Assembly (NCBI RefSeq): GCF_019399895.1
Contig: NC_091882.1
Location: forward strand, 620,001-684,000
Length of the DNA: 64,000 nt
Direction: 5' to 3'
From: Cardiocondyla obscurior
Lineage: Eukaryota > Arthropoda > Insecta > Hymenoptera > Formicidae
The position numbers and the translations under genes were made by a program. The notes below the pieces were generated by a model. That model made no database searches and was not told where the DNA came from. It saw only the letters and a list, made by a program, of their open reading frames with translations. The stretch's first letter is position 1; each line of letters starts with the position of its first letter. This document shows positions 51,975-61,915 of the stretch, one piece after another.

Positions 51975-51982
51975 GTACGCAG
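51975..51982. repeat. Left 8-bp target-site duplication
   Basis: GTACGCAG lies directly outside the left inverted repeat and is repeated exactly outside the right one. It fits the hAT target consensus nTnnnnAn. Confidence 0.9.
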
Positions 51983-52233
51983 CAGTGGTCGCAGATTTTA
52001 GACGGGCAACATACGCACATTAAACACAATGCCGTGTCCGTGTGTGCCCGTAGCGCCTGCCTCGGACGCAGAGAGTCGAACTCGGAATCGCGGCTTCCAC
52101 GCGTACAGATATAGAGACTCGTCCGTGTGAAGCCAGCGTTTCGGCTGCCGTCGGATAGAAAAAAAGGCCAGAACTATACACTGTCTGTCCTACTCTTTCG
52201 CGGCGTCGCCGGCAGTTATCACAGATTCGCTTC
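51983..52233 (+). repeat. Left terminal inverted repeat
   Basis: About 251 bases, matching the reverse complement of 55589-55844 with a few indels (for example a 6-base insertion in the right copy) and scattered substitutions. Confidence 0.9.
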
Positions 52234-52407
52234 ACACTAACATCACCGAGTTATAAGATGAGAGCAGAAATATAAACTTAACAGTAAAATAAAAAGATTT
52301 TGTAATCCTGGGCCTCCTCCTTCTCCTCTCAGGATGTCTGCGGAATGTCGGGTCGGTCCTTCCTTCAATGCCGGAGTATTATCTGAAACAGAAAAATTAC
52401 AATTAAT

Positions 52408-52690
52408 ATTCTGTTCTGTTAGATGTCTTATTGAGCTATCTTATTTCTTGAATCAAGATTAAAAATTTAACGAGAAAGGCGGTAACGCGTTCTGAAGCGC
52501 GGTAGAAATAAAACGCGGGATAGTGAATATCCGCGGGATAGAAATTATAATTAATATTTTGTTTTATTCGATGATTATTGAGCTATTGATTTCTCAAGTC
52601 AAATTCAAAAATTTAACGAAAAAGGTGGTTGCGTGTTTTGAATAACGGTAAAGATAAAAAGCGGGATAGTGAATACCCCCCGGTGGGGGT
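52408..52690. repeat. Direct duplication of about 130 bp inside the transposon
   Basis: Two similar segments (about 52408-52525 and 52546-52680) share AATTAATATT, TTGAGCTAT, AAATTTAACGA and the GCGGGATAGTGAATA ending. They have diverged moderately. Confidence 0.7.
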
Positions 52691-53084
52691 AACACAAGGG
52701 GGGTAAAGAATATCCCGCGCGATAGTAGGGAAAACATTGAAGGGGTTGGGGGAAGTTTTCGCGGTCATTCTACCGACGACTTTTGACCGCGCAACAAGGT
52801 GACGCGGACCTTGCTTGAAGTGACAGTTAGATTCTTGTGTCGGGATCCAAGGTTAATAGGAAGTGTCGTGGACTATCCCGCGAGTGTCTACCGCGGTAGG
52901 AATATTTTATATCGCGGCGCGTTTTATACCGGTGCTTCGTGCAAGTTTTGTGTCGTTCGTTACACCGACCGAAGGATTAAAGTGACAGTTAGACCGCGCT
53001 TACGTCTCAGGGTCGTGTTTAAAGATTTAACGGAAGTGTCGTGAATATCCCGCGAGTGATCTAGTGCGCGGAGAACGTTATTTT

Positions 53085-53235
53085 ATTATAAAACAAGGAT
53101 GCTTTTTCGTGATCGGAATATTGTTTCGCGCTTTCGGGATATAGTAATTCGCGTTTTAATTTATTTTTTAATTGATCGTCGTACAGCCGGAGTACGCGTT
53201 ATCTCTTGCGGAGTGTCGATTTTCTGTCTGGTAAG
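53085..53235 (+). repeat. Direct repeat, copy 1 (partner at 54008-54165)
   Basis: The shared core runs through CGGAATATTGTTTCGCG, TTTCGGGATATAGTAATTCG and GATCGTCGTACAGC, with small indels between copies. Confidence 0.8.
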
Positions 53236-53239
53236 ACGT

Positions 53240-53708
53240 GCTAATAGTGTATAGTGACCGGCAATGATGACCTGACACACTGTGGTGACAGCGGCTTACG
53301 CGCGTGAGTTAGGGTGGAGTGCGTTAGGCCTTACCGCGGATCGTGTACGTGAACCTTGGAGTATCGAGAGAAGCGAGAGAACGAGGAAAAGTTGGAAGGC
53401 ATCTTCATGTTCTGTTCTGTTCGCGACCGTGCGTGTGAGAGAGAACGCATGAGTGATCGCTAAGAAATCATTATAGGCGCCTCTAATGATTTCTTAGCGA
53501 TCACTCGTGCTCTCTCACATGCACGGTCGCGAACAGAACAGAGCATGAAGATGCCTTCCTTCAACCCTCGTTTTCTCGTTTCTTTCGGTACTTCAGGACT
53601 CACGTACGCGATCCGCGGTAAGGCCTGACGCACTTTACCCTAGCTTACGCGCGTTAATCGCCGTTGCCGCAATGAGTCATGCCGTTATTAAAGGTCACTA
53701 CTATTACA
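53240..53708. repeat. Long palindrome (inverted repeat with arms of about 230 bp)
   Basis: The arms are complementary around a GGCGCC centre at 53476-53481. The inner 75 bases of each arm (for example GATCGCTAAGAAATCATT and its complement) are almost identical; the outer parts are more diverged. A transcript across it would form a long hairpin. It may be a nested foldback element or an internal rearrangement of the host transposon. Confidence 0.85.
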
Positions 53709-53830
53709 TGCAATTCGGGAAACGGTATCTTCTGCTTGAGAGATTCGCGTTACGTCGGATTGTGCGATGCGTATTTTAGTATTTTTTAATTTCTATTTGA
53801 ACAATTTTTCCTTGTTTTATGATAAGTTAC
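53690..53830 (+). repeat. Direct repeat, copy 1 (partner at 54175-54310)
   Basis: Both copies contain GCAATTCGGGAAA, GCTTGAGAGATTCGCGTTAC and GTCGGATTGTGCGA followed by GCGTATTTTAGTA. Confidence 0.8.
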
Positions 53831-53834
53831 GCTC

Positions 53835-54665
53835 TAAGTGACAATGTAATAAAGTGCGCGGTGAATATGAGTCATAGTGTTATGAAGTGCGCGGTGAATA
53901 TAAGTTATAGTGTTATGAAGTGCGCGGTGAATATTATGTGAGTGAGTGTGAGTGTGAGTGTACAGTGTCGCGTTTATGTATATAATACGGGATGCCGTGT
54001 TTAAGTTATTACAAAACAAGGTCGCTTTTCTCGTTATCGGAATATTGTTTCGCGCTTTCGGGATATAGTAATTCGCGTTTTTAATTTATTTTTTAAGGGA
54101 TCGTCGTACAGCCCGGAGTATTCGTCGGTCCCTCGCGGAGTGTCGTTTTCTGTTTCGTTAGACGTGACTGATAGTGCGTGCGCTACTGCACGCAATTCGG
54201 GAAATTGGCATCTGCTGCTTGAGAGATTCGCGTTACGTCGGATTGTGCGACGCGTATTTTAGTAGTTTTAAAGTCCTATTCGAACAATTTTTTCTTGTTT
54301 TATAATAATTTAAACTAGGTATGAGTGATAATGTAATAAAGTGCGCGGTGAATATGAGTCATAGTGTTATGAAGTGCGCGGTGAATATTATGTGAGTGAG
54401 TGTGAGTGTGAGTGTACAGTTTCGCGTTTTTGTTTATAATACGGGGTGCCGTGTTTTAATAATAATTTAAACTGTGAGTGATAATGTAATAAAGTGCGCG
54501 GTGAATATGAGTCATAGTGTTATGAAGTGCGCGGTGAATATTATGTGAGTGAGTGTGAGTGTACAGTTTCGCGTTTTTGTTTATAATACGGGGTGCCGTG
54601 TTTTAATAATAATTTAAACTGTGAGTGATAATGTAAACTAACGAGTAATAATTTAAATTATGAGT
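53835..54665 (+). repeat. Tandem/dispersed units of about 150 bp
   Basis: The unit starts GAGTGATAATGTAATAAAG, contains repeated GTGCGCGGTGAATAT motifs and a GTGAGTGTGAGTG run, and ends in GGGGTGCCGTGTTTTAATA. Full copies start at 54323 and 54476, a truncated copy at 54623, and a related copy near 53838. Spacing is 153 and 147 bases; the second unit lacks one GTGAGT. Confidence 0.85.
54008..54165 (+). repeat. Direct repeat, copy 2 (partner at 53085-53235)
   Basis: Second copy of the segment containing CGGAATATTGTTTCGCG and TTTCGGGATATAGTAATTCG. Together with the adjoining 54175-54310 repeat it suggests duplication of a block that flanked the palindrome. Confidence 0.8.
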
Positions 54666-54687
54666 GATAGCGTTAGGGGTTAATGAC

Positions 54688-54941
54688 AGTATTTCGCGAG
54701 AGTTTCCAGTGCGCGAAAAGATGACTCGACGACGACGACGACGACCTCCCATCTGAGAGGAGGAGCAGGCCCGGGGGGTATCCTGCATCGGCGGAGCAAC
54801 TTTAAGGTAAGCATTAATTTTTAAATCAAAATCTTTATTAAAAAGAAACTAACATGTCTGAATTAATATTTTCCTATTTATGTTACAGTCACCGGCAACA
54901 ACTCCGCTGAAGCTCATGCAGATTCGTGAGTCGCATGCTTT
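54688..54941 (+). repeat. Transposon-internal copy of the exon-like segments
   Basis: Inverted relative to 51589-51858. It keeps the CATCTGA...GGAGCAACTT exon end with a GTAAGC donor at 54807, and the acceptor TGTTACAG at 54881-54888 followed by a 37-base segment and a GTGAGT donor. A (GAC)n run at 54728-54745 is special to this copy. Confidence 0.8.
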
Positions 54942-54959
54942 TTTTTTTTTTTTTTTTTT

Positions 54960-55228
54960 TTTACAAATTTCTTATTTAATTGTCTTTATTTCTTTTTATT
55001 TTAATTGTTATATTTCCTATGTTTTATGTATACTTATATATTTTTATATGCATATGCTTTAATATATATTACTTTCAGAGAAATGATGCTTTTTTTACAA
55101 ATTCTTTATTTAATTGTCTTTATTTCTTTTTATTTTAATTGTTATATTACATATGTTTTATGTATACTTATATATTTTTATATGCATAAATTTTAATATA
55201 TATTACTTTCAGAGAAATGATGCTTTTT
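54960..55228 (+). repeat. Tandem duplication of about 135 bp, AT-rich
   Basis: Two adjacent copies contain TTATTTAATTGTCTTTATTT, ATGTATACTTATATATTTTT and end TTACTTTCAGAGAAATGATG. They are nearly identical, so the duplication is recent relative to the rest of the element. Confidence 0.85.
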
Positions 55229-55588
55229 TTTACAATTATATTATTTAATGAATTAAATAAGACAGCTGTCTTATTTCCTTGAATTAAAATACAGGCGCGC
55301 GCCTGTATACATATATTACATATATTTATTTGCAATAATATTATATTGCTTTAGGAGAAATGATGTGTAGGATGCATCAAAAATTTTTAACCACACCGGT
55401 TGTACTTGCAGAAAATATGAAAAGTATATACAACCGACAGTCCGCAGTCTGTTTAAGTGGGACGGAAAATTTTTGTTGCATTGTACATTAAAAACTTATA
55501 TTACATTATACTTTTAAATTGTCGGATCGTACACAATTCGGTGATTTCGGATTATTTAAAATTATTTAAGACTCCGCGATGTTACCGA

Positions 55589-55844
55589 GAAGCGGATCTG
55601 AGATATGTGCCGGCGACGCCACGAAAGAACAGGACAGACAGTGTATAGGTCTGGCCTGTTCTTCTATCCGACGGCAGCCGAAACGCTGGCTTCACACGGA
55701 CGAGCCTCTGTATCTGTCGCGAGGAAGCCGCGATTCCGAGTTGGGCTCTCTGCGTCCGAGGCATTAGCAGGCGCTACGGGCACACACGGACACGGCATTG
55801 TGCCTAGTGTGCATATGTTGCCCGTCTAAAATCTGCGACCACTG
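55589..55844 (-). repeat. Right terminal inverted repeat
   Basis: About 256 bases, complementary to 51983-52233; ends CTGCGACCACTG. Confidence 0.9.
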
Positions 55845-55852
55845 GTACGCAG
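55845..55852. repeat. Right 8-bp target-site duplication
   Basis: GTACGCAG, identical to 51975-51982. Confidence 0.9.
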
Positions 55853-56601
55853 TCCGCTGCGAGCTCGCGATCAGGCGATAGAGCACTATAATTAGTCGGC
55901 GCGTTTGATTTTTCTATCACCCCAAACGAGAGAATCAATTAGAGTCGGTTTTAAGCTGCAAGAAAAAAAAATCAAGATTTAGCTAATTTTGGCATTACAC
56001 CAATTTTTGATAGATAGGAAAAAAAGGTTCTGTAGCAATAGATCTGTAAGAAATTAAATAAAAAAAAAAAAAAAAAAGCAGAAAATAACATTTTACGTGT
56101 ACGTATGCACCACAAAAATGTATTTTCTTTGTTTAAAATGTGGTATAAAATACACAGATCTTTTCTAAATAGCGTAATGACTGATCTAAAGATGTAATCA
56201 ACATTTTAAATATATATAATCTTAATATCGAACGAAAGTCTTAATAAACGAATGAAAAGAATGATAACACAGGAGTACAGAAACTGATCGTTCGCGAGTC
56301 AACGACGTCGATACTTATTCACATGGATAAAATAGGATATAAAAAAAAGACACGTTTTATTCATGATAATAACATTTACAACATTGCAAAAAGTACGGCA
56401 GTGGTACACACAGAATGGTAAATGTTTTACAAAAAATCTGTCTTTTCATTAAGATTAAGGTCTCTTGTATTTATATTTAGAGGCGTTCATACAAAAGATT
56501 CGATGGAAATGTTAATTTTATTTAAATGCCACTGTATAAGTCTTATTAAATAATTTCGTAAATCGTAATCGTAAATACCGTCTCAAATTATAATTTGTGT
56601 T
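55853..56601. other. AT-rich flank and probable XPO6 3'UTR
   Basis: Contains AATAAA on the minus strand at 56517-56522, about 80 bases after the XPO6 stop. An A run lies near 56060. No coding signal is seen. Confidence 0.5.
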
Positions 56602-59600
56602 TCAACCCGGTCTACACAACTGATAGCACCTTAAATCTGATATGAGCTGGAGTACTGATCTGGTCAAAGTTGGTTGATCCTAAAAATATCGTATTTTAAT
56701 TATTTACGTGATTCTATTATGTATTTCATTTATAAAAAAATATTATATTATCGAATTATTAAGAATATAACGTACTGTGGACTTATCAAAATTTTCTAGT
56801 AAAGTTGCTCTTTGCATATCATCTATGCCTTCACAAGTTGCTAAAAATGTTGGTAAAAAGTGGCCAAAAAACCATCCTATATTAACAGAAGCTAAACTAT
56901 GAATAGCCACAGCTATCTCATCTGCTAACAAGTTGTGGGATCTGTATAGATCAAAATGAGACGAATATAAATGAACGTTATTATTATACACATTTTAAAT
57001 AAAAATAATACTCACTGTTGAAATAAAACTGTGAACAATGCCATTAGAAATCTTTCGAGAAGATGAACTTTGAATACGGCTCGTTGGTAAAGCCGCCATC
57101 TGATATTTAATTGTTCGAGACTTTGTAAACTTTGTCGGAATATATTAACGTCTGACTGAAGTAGAGCTTGACCAAAAGCTTCTAAAATTGCTACTAATTC
57201 TTCTTTGTGCTCGACAAGTTCGTCTTCTTCAGGATGTCCAAGAGTTCGCAATACCGACGTATTATAGAAATACTGCCACCGATGCATAAGAATACTAAAG
57301 TTTAAAAAAAGTAATATGAAAATTATATTATATTAATATAAACCGGATTTACATATAAATATAATATACATTATCAATATATTACCTGTGGAATAGTTTT
57401 AATAAAACTAATGTAGTGTCCGGATGAGCGCTTAAATTATTTCCAACAGCAGGCCATACTTGACCCAAACATAAATTCGTTACAGAAGGAACAAATGCTT
57501 TAAATGCATTGCTGGGTGCTGACACAACGAGTATTAAAATTTCCAATAACTGATCCAACGCAGGACCAGGAGAAATATTTTCCCTATAAATGAGACAATA
57601 ATTATAAATAATATTTTAAAAGTACACAAAATTCTATTTATTTTACGAAAATTTTAATTTAAATTAATTCTTTATGAATGTTTAAACTTATGAGAATAAA
57701 ATAATTTCTCTATCGTATTATACTTTATACAAACCTGGTGTAAACTTGCAACATGCCTTGAACTGCATTTTGCATAAATTCAGGGCCTAATTGTTGTTGC
57801 AATACTGAAAATGCCGAATGTAGAAAGCTAAGTAATAATTCGCATATACTCTGACATCTTATCACATAAGTCAGTGATTCTAACGTCCTGTTTATGATTG
57901 ATTCTAGACACGAATGCAATATTTTTTTTATGGTTGTAGACGATGACGCGCAATCTTCTAATAGTTGAGTTAGTGGTATTATCGTAATTGAAATTGTCGA
58001 TTCTGAAGGCACTGGGTGTCCTTGCATACCCAGAGGTGCCGATAAAGCTAATATCATAGTACCTAGATAAAATATTTTTATTAAAATTTATAATATTAAT
58101 AAGTTTTATTAAATAATAAAATTAATAAAAAATAGTTGTAAAATTTATAAAATAATGGCTTACCCAACAACCTTTGCCTTGTTGCTGTATCTCCGGGAGG
58201 TAATATAATCCCGTTTATCAATGCCCTACGTAAAACTTTGATCGTATCTGATTTCAAATATGGGTATGTGCCCATGGAAAGTAGATTCCTAAAAGTCGGC
58301 TGGTCCCATAAGATGGGTTTCAAAACGGCGGTGATACTTTGAAAAAGATGAATAGCAGAGTGGACGAGATTTGGAGGAGGCGGATGATCGCAGGATGCTG
58401 AATACGTCGTTGCCCAAATACACGAATCGATGCAACGCTGGCAAAGAGTTTCTTTAGTTTTCTCTGGGCTTCTGGCTATCCAATGGCACCATGCTTGAAG
58501 AGAAGCCAAAAGCTGTGAATGTCTAATAGCACAAATCAATATATAACAAGTATTATGGCGTATCATTGATTGCTTTTATATGCTTAATCACGAATTTTAC
58601 AATTATAAACTCACACTTCTATAAGATCTATTACAATAGCTGCTGGTTGGATTGCGGCTTTGTACAGTTGATTGTCTCTTGCAAACATACACGCCTCCAG
58701 AGTTTGCGACACAACTTCTTCGGCCAAGCCTTGATCGATGTTTGTTTGATCTCCTGTTAATATAGATAGACACAATTTTCAAACAATCAAAAACTAATAA
58801 AATTAATTTCTTACCGATAAAAAGAGAATATAATCTGGTTATAGCTTGCGTAATCGATGCTAAATCTCTCAAATGTGCATGCACATTTGACGCCTCTGCA
58901 TCATTTAATAATATAACTTGACCATTAGCAACTGCCGCGCCTAATTCTCCGAAAATGATTAATCCTTCTCTCCACGAACGATACTAAAAAAATTAAATTT
59001 AATATTCTAAATACTTTTGTAATAATAATTATATTGAATAGACATTTTGTCAATTAGAAATTACCAATAATGTAAATATCGGAATAGGTGAGATATCGGC
59101 AATCTTCGCTAAACATTCTATATTGCATCTTAAAAAATGTTGCCACTCTGTTTCTTCCTAAAAAAAATTGTAAAACTTTATACATAAATAAGTTTAAACA
59201 AGAGTTTATGTATTAATTAAACTTACATTCTCATCTAAACTTTCTGTGTCGAGATCTCTTAATACCCGAGCGTTTAATTTAAAACTCATTTTTTGTAAAA
59301 TTCGTTCAGCAAGAGCTAACGCGACGGTGGAGTACCGCGACTGAGTACTCTCCAAAAGAGTGGTCCAAACGTCTAAACAACGCAAATATCCGTTTACACT
59401 AGACGCTTGCTGGAATGTATGATGGCACAGTACTTCCAATAATGTATTTACTGGAAACTTTGAGCTTGATTCCATTCTTTTCATGTGATTTGTTACAAAT
59501 AATTGTAAAAACTCTGTCAATTTTTCCGTATAACTGAAAAAACACATTCTGTTATATTAAGAACTTATTATAATTTATAATTCGTAAATGCATTTAGCAC

Positions 59601-61009
59601 ACACCTCTCCTCTACCGAATCTAAACGTTCCATCAACTGAAATAAACCAACGCCATTCTGAAATATTTCCAGTAGCAACGTGTCAGTTGCGTCCGGCGAA
59701 CAGAGCGGTCTGTATAAAAGCTCATTAATTGTCGTCAAACCTTGAACGGCCATTTCAACTTGCTTACTATTCTGTGGAACCATTAACAATTAAATATTTA
59801 TTTCGCACCCTGTTACTACAAATTTTATTACGATAAAATCTTACCATTGCATCGTGATATTTGGCACATGAAAAAATGGCATCTAATAAATTAGTAGAAA
59901 TGCTGTTTGACACGTCTATCCAACTAAATAAATGTGCCAGAACTTTAAGAGTAGCTATACAAACTTCACTTGTGCCTATTGCTAATCCCTCGACGTCGAG
60001 CACTGCACGCGCGGGTGCAAGATTTTGTCCACTGGTAGGTGACGGAGGCGGTGTCACGGTTCCCGAACGACTTTGCAATTTTGTAGTTTCTTTCAAAAGA
60101 ACTTTTAAAAATAACAGAATAAATTATAAGATTATTAAAAATGTGTTCGTAAAAAATAATTTGTGATAAGTGTATCCATATACCTGTCAGTGCATCCAAA
60201 GTTAGAGGCACTTGAGCACTTAATAGCCTGAATAATTCACTTTTTCTGTGCATTGGTAAATCCTCCCTTGGTGTAGCCAATTCCTCAGAAGCTGTTCTCA
60301 AATATACAAGTCCTAACAGTCTTGTATGTTTATGGCTTAACAGCTGTATCACAAAAATCAATGTATTATAACATAGCCAAATATTAACAATTTATAAACA
60401 ATTAACATAAAAAAAAATTTTTCTTTTTGCAAACCTGTAAGATATTAGAGTAAAAATCGGGATAGAAATGTGGCCAGTCATGTCTTGCTATGTCCACTAC
60501 TAGTTTCACTACTTTGTTCCTTACAAAAGAAGCAACATCCCTTTCTAGTGACAGTGTGTACAAGGTAGATCTTGTGAGAGCTCTATCTTCCCAAGGAAGG
60601 ATGGGCCACCGCCTGCTAATAGTAGTCTAGTCAAAAAATTCAAACTGAGCAATATCATATCGCCAAAAGGAGTACAGATATATCTTTTGATACAAGATAA
60701 ACAATTACCTCTAGAGTAGACAGAGCAAACATACTGACATAGTGGTTGCTTGTGGAGGACAGAAAATGCAGACAAGGTTTCCAGGAATCGATCTGCCCAG
60801 CAAATTCCTGGAAGCTGCGCTCGATCGTACGCTTCCTTTCATTCGTCGTCTCTGGGCAGAAGAATTCTGTCATAAGCTGCTCCAGATTCTGCAGGGCAGC
60901 CGCATCGTCATCCTGCAAATTTTCGCGTGTACATAAATCCTGGCGACATTTACGATAAAACAAGGAGACAGCAGGACGTCGTCTTCCTGTCGCAGATGTA
61001 ACTTACCAT
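56602..61009 (-). CDS. XPO6: Exportin-6 (Drosophila ellipsoid body open)
   Basis: Exportin-6 is the importin-beta family receptor that carries actin-profilin out of the nucleus with RanGTP. Sixteen coding exons fit: 61007-61009, 60709-60912, 60435-60626, 60184-60343, 59845-60101, 59605-59771, 59227-59533, 59065-59157, 58815-58983, 58617-58753, 58164-58512, 57735-58062, 57386-57583, 57016-57294, 56776-56941 and 56602-56679, giving 1028 residues (human about 1125). Landmarks are LEQLMTEFFCPETTNERKR, KPCLHFLSST, FVRNKVVKLVVDIARHDWP, TASEELATPREDL, TVTPPPSPTSGQ, LAHLFSW, and near the end IAVAIHSLASVNIGWFFGHF plus LISDLRCYQLC. The first coding exon is the ATG alone, in a good ACCATGG context. The exon at 58617 uses a weaker GTGTGA donor chosen by frame. 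Confidence 0.95.
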
Positions 61010-61915
61010 GGTAGCCTTCTTAGAACTTAAATTCGCAACGCGAATACAGAGATGCAGTGTAAATGTACAAAACACAGGTTAGATTTTTCACTTATCAAAC
61101 GTCATTTTCACCCATCTGGACATTTCAGACGTCCAAAGCCCAAGATCCTTTGGGAGTCTTGGGACGTGGACTGTGGGCCGTTTTCTTCTGGGCCCGTCTC
61201 GTTCACTCGTGGTATCCTGGTCCGGTGCACGTACTGCGCAATCGCGTGCGTAATATGTTCGCACCTCGCACGGGGTTGTTATCAATTAGAAAAGGCTTGC
61301 GTGACAGCTGTCTAGAAAGTCTGGAATTAAATAATTAATTTAGAGCACTTTTTTAAAGAGATATGCTCTGATGGCAGGAAAAATTAATTTGGATACAATG
61401 TTAAATAAACATACGTTTGACCAAACTCGGAGATATATATAAAAATAGATTTTGATTTTTTTTTTTTATAAAGATGAAGTTTTTAACAATTAAGTTGAAT
61501 TTAACATAATGGAAAACGCAATATGTACATTTTATTTCTAATTTTTAAAAAGTTAATTGTTTATTTCTAATAATTTTCCACATATAAATTAAATAAATAT
61601 ATTTAATTATTTTTAAAATAATCGTTTTAATTACATTTATATTATGTAAAGTTATTAAAAATTTTTTTTAATTATATAAAATTACATACTATAATATATA
61701 GTGTTTTAAATATGTCGTTCCTAAAAACTGTGGGTAAATCGTTTTCTTAGCACTTATTTGCTTAGACGTTTTTATTTTAATTTCTTTTTCTTAATTATGA
61801 CTTTTTGTTTTTTGTTAGATTATAGTACGATAATTTATTTATTTTTAATAATTTATTATTAAAAATAAAAGAAAATTTTATTTCCTCACAAATTTATTTG
61901 AATAATTTTTATTAT
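61010..61915. other. XPO6 promoter side and NLE1 3' flank
   Basis: The first 330 bases are moderately GC-rich and should contain the XPO6 5'UTR and promoter. The remainder is very AT-rich. AATAAA on the minus strand at 61893-61898 lies about 20 bases after the NLE1 stop. A plus-strand open frame at 61063-61338 has no recognisable similarity. Confidence 0.5.

Larger units (their letters stand above)
51983..55844. mobile_element. Non-autonomous DNA transposon, hAT-like, 3862 bp
   Basis: The element is bounded by inverted repeats starting CAGTGGTCGCAG at 51983 and ending CTGCGACCACTG at 55844, and flanked by a perfect 8-bp duplication. The arms stay alike for about 250 bases (51983-52233 and 55589-55844), with short indels and scattered substitutions. 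CAG termini and the nTnnnnAn target site point to the hAT superfamily. There is no open frame resembling a transposase, so it would depend on an autonomous relative. The interior holds a long palindrome, direct and tandem repeats, and an inverted copy of the exon-like DNA just outside the left end. Family membership is inferred from ends and target site only. Confidence 0.85.

Noticed and set aside
52799..53044. Possible transposase or host exon in the transposon (81 codons)
   Set aside because: Arg/Val-rich with no BED finger, RNase H-like or dimerisation motif of hAT transposases; probably incidental.
61063..61338. Plus-strand open frame of 91 codons upstream of XPO6
   Set aside because: No recognisable similarity, overlapped by an open frame on the other strand, and located where the XPO6 promoter and 5'UTR should be.
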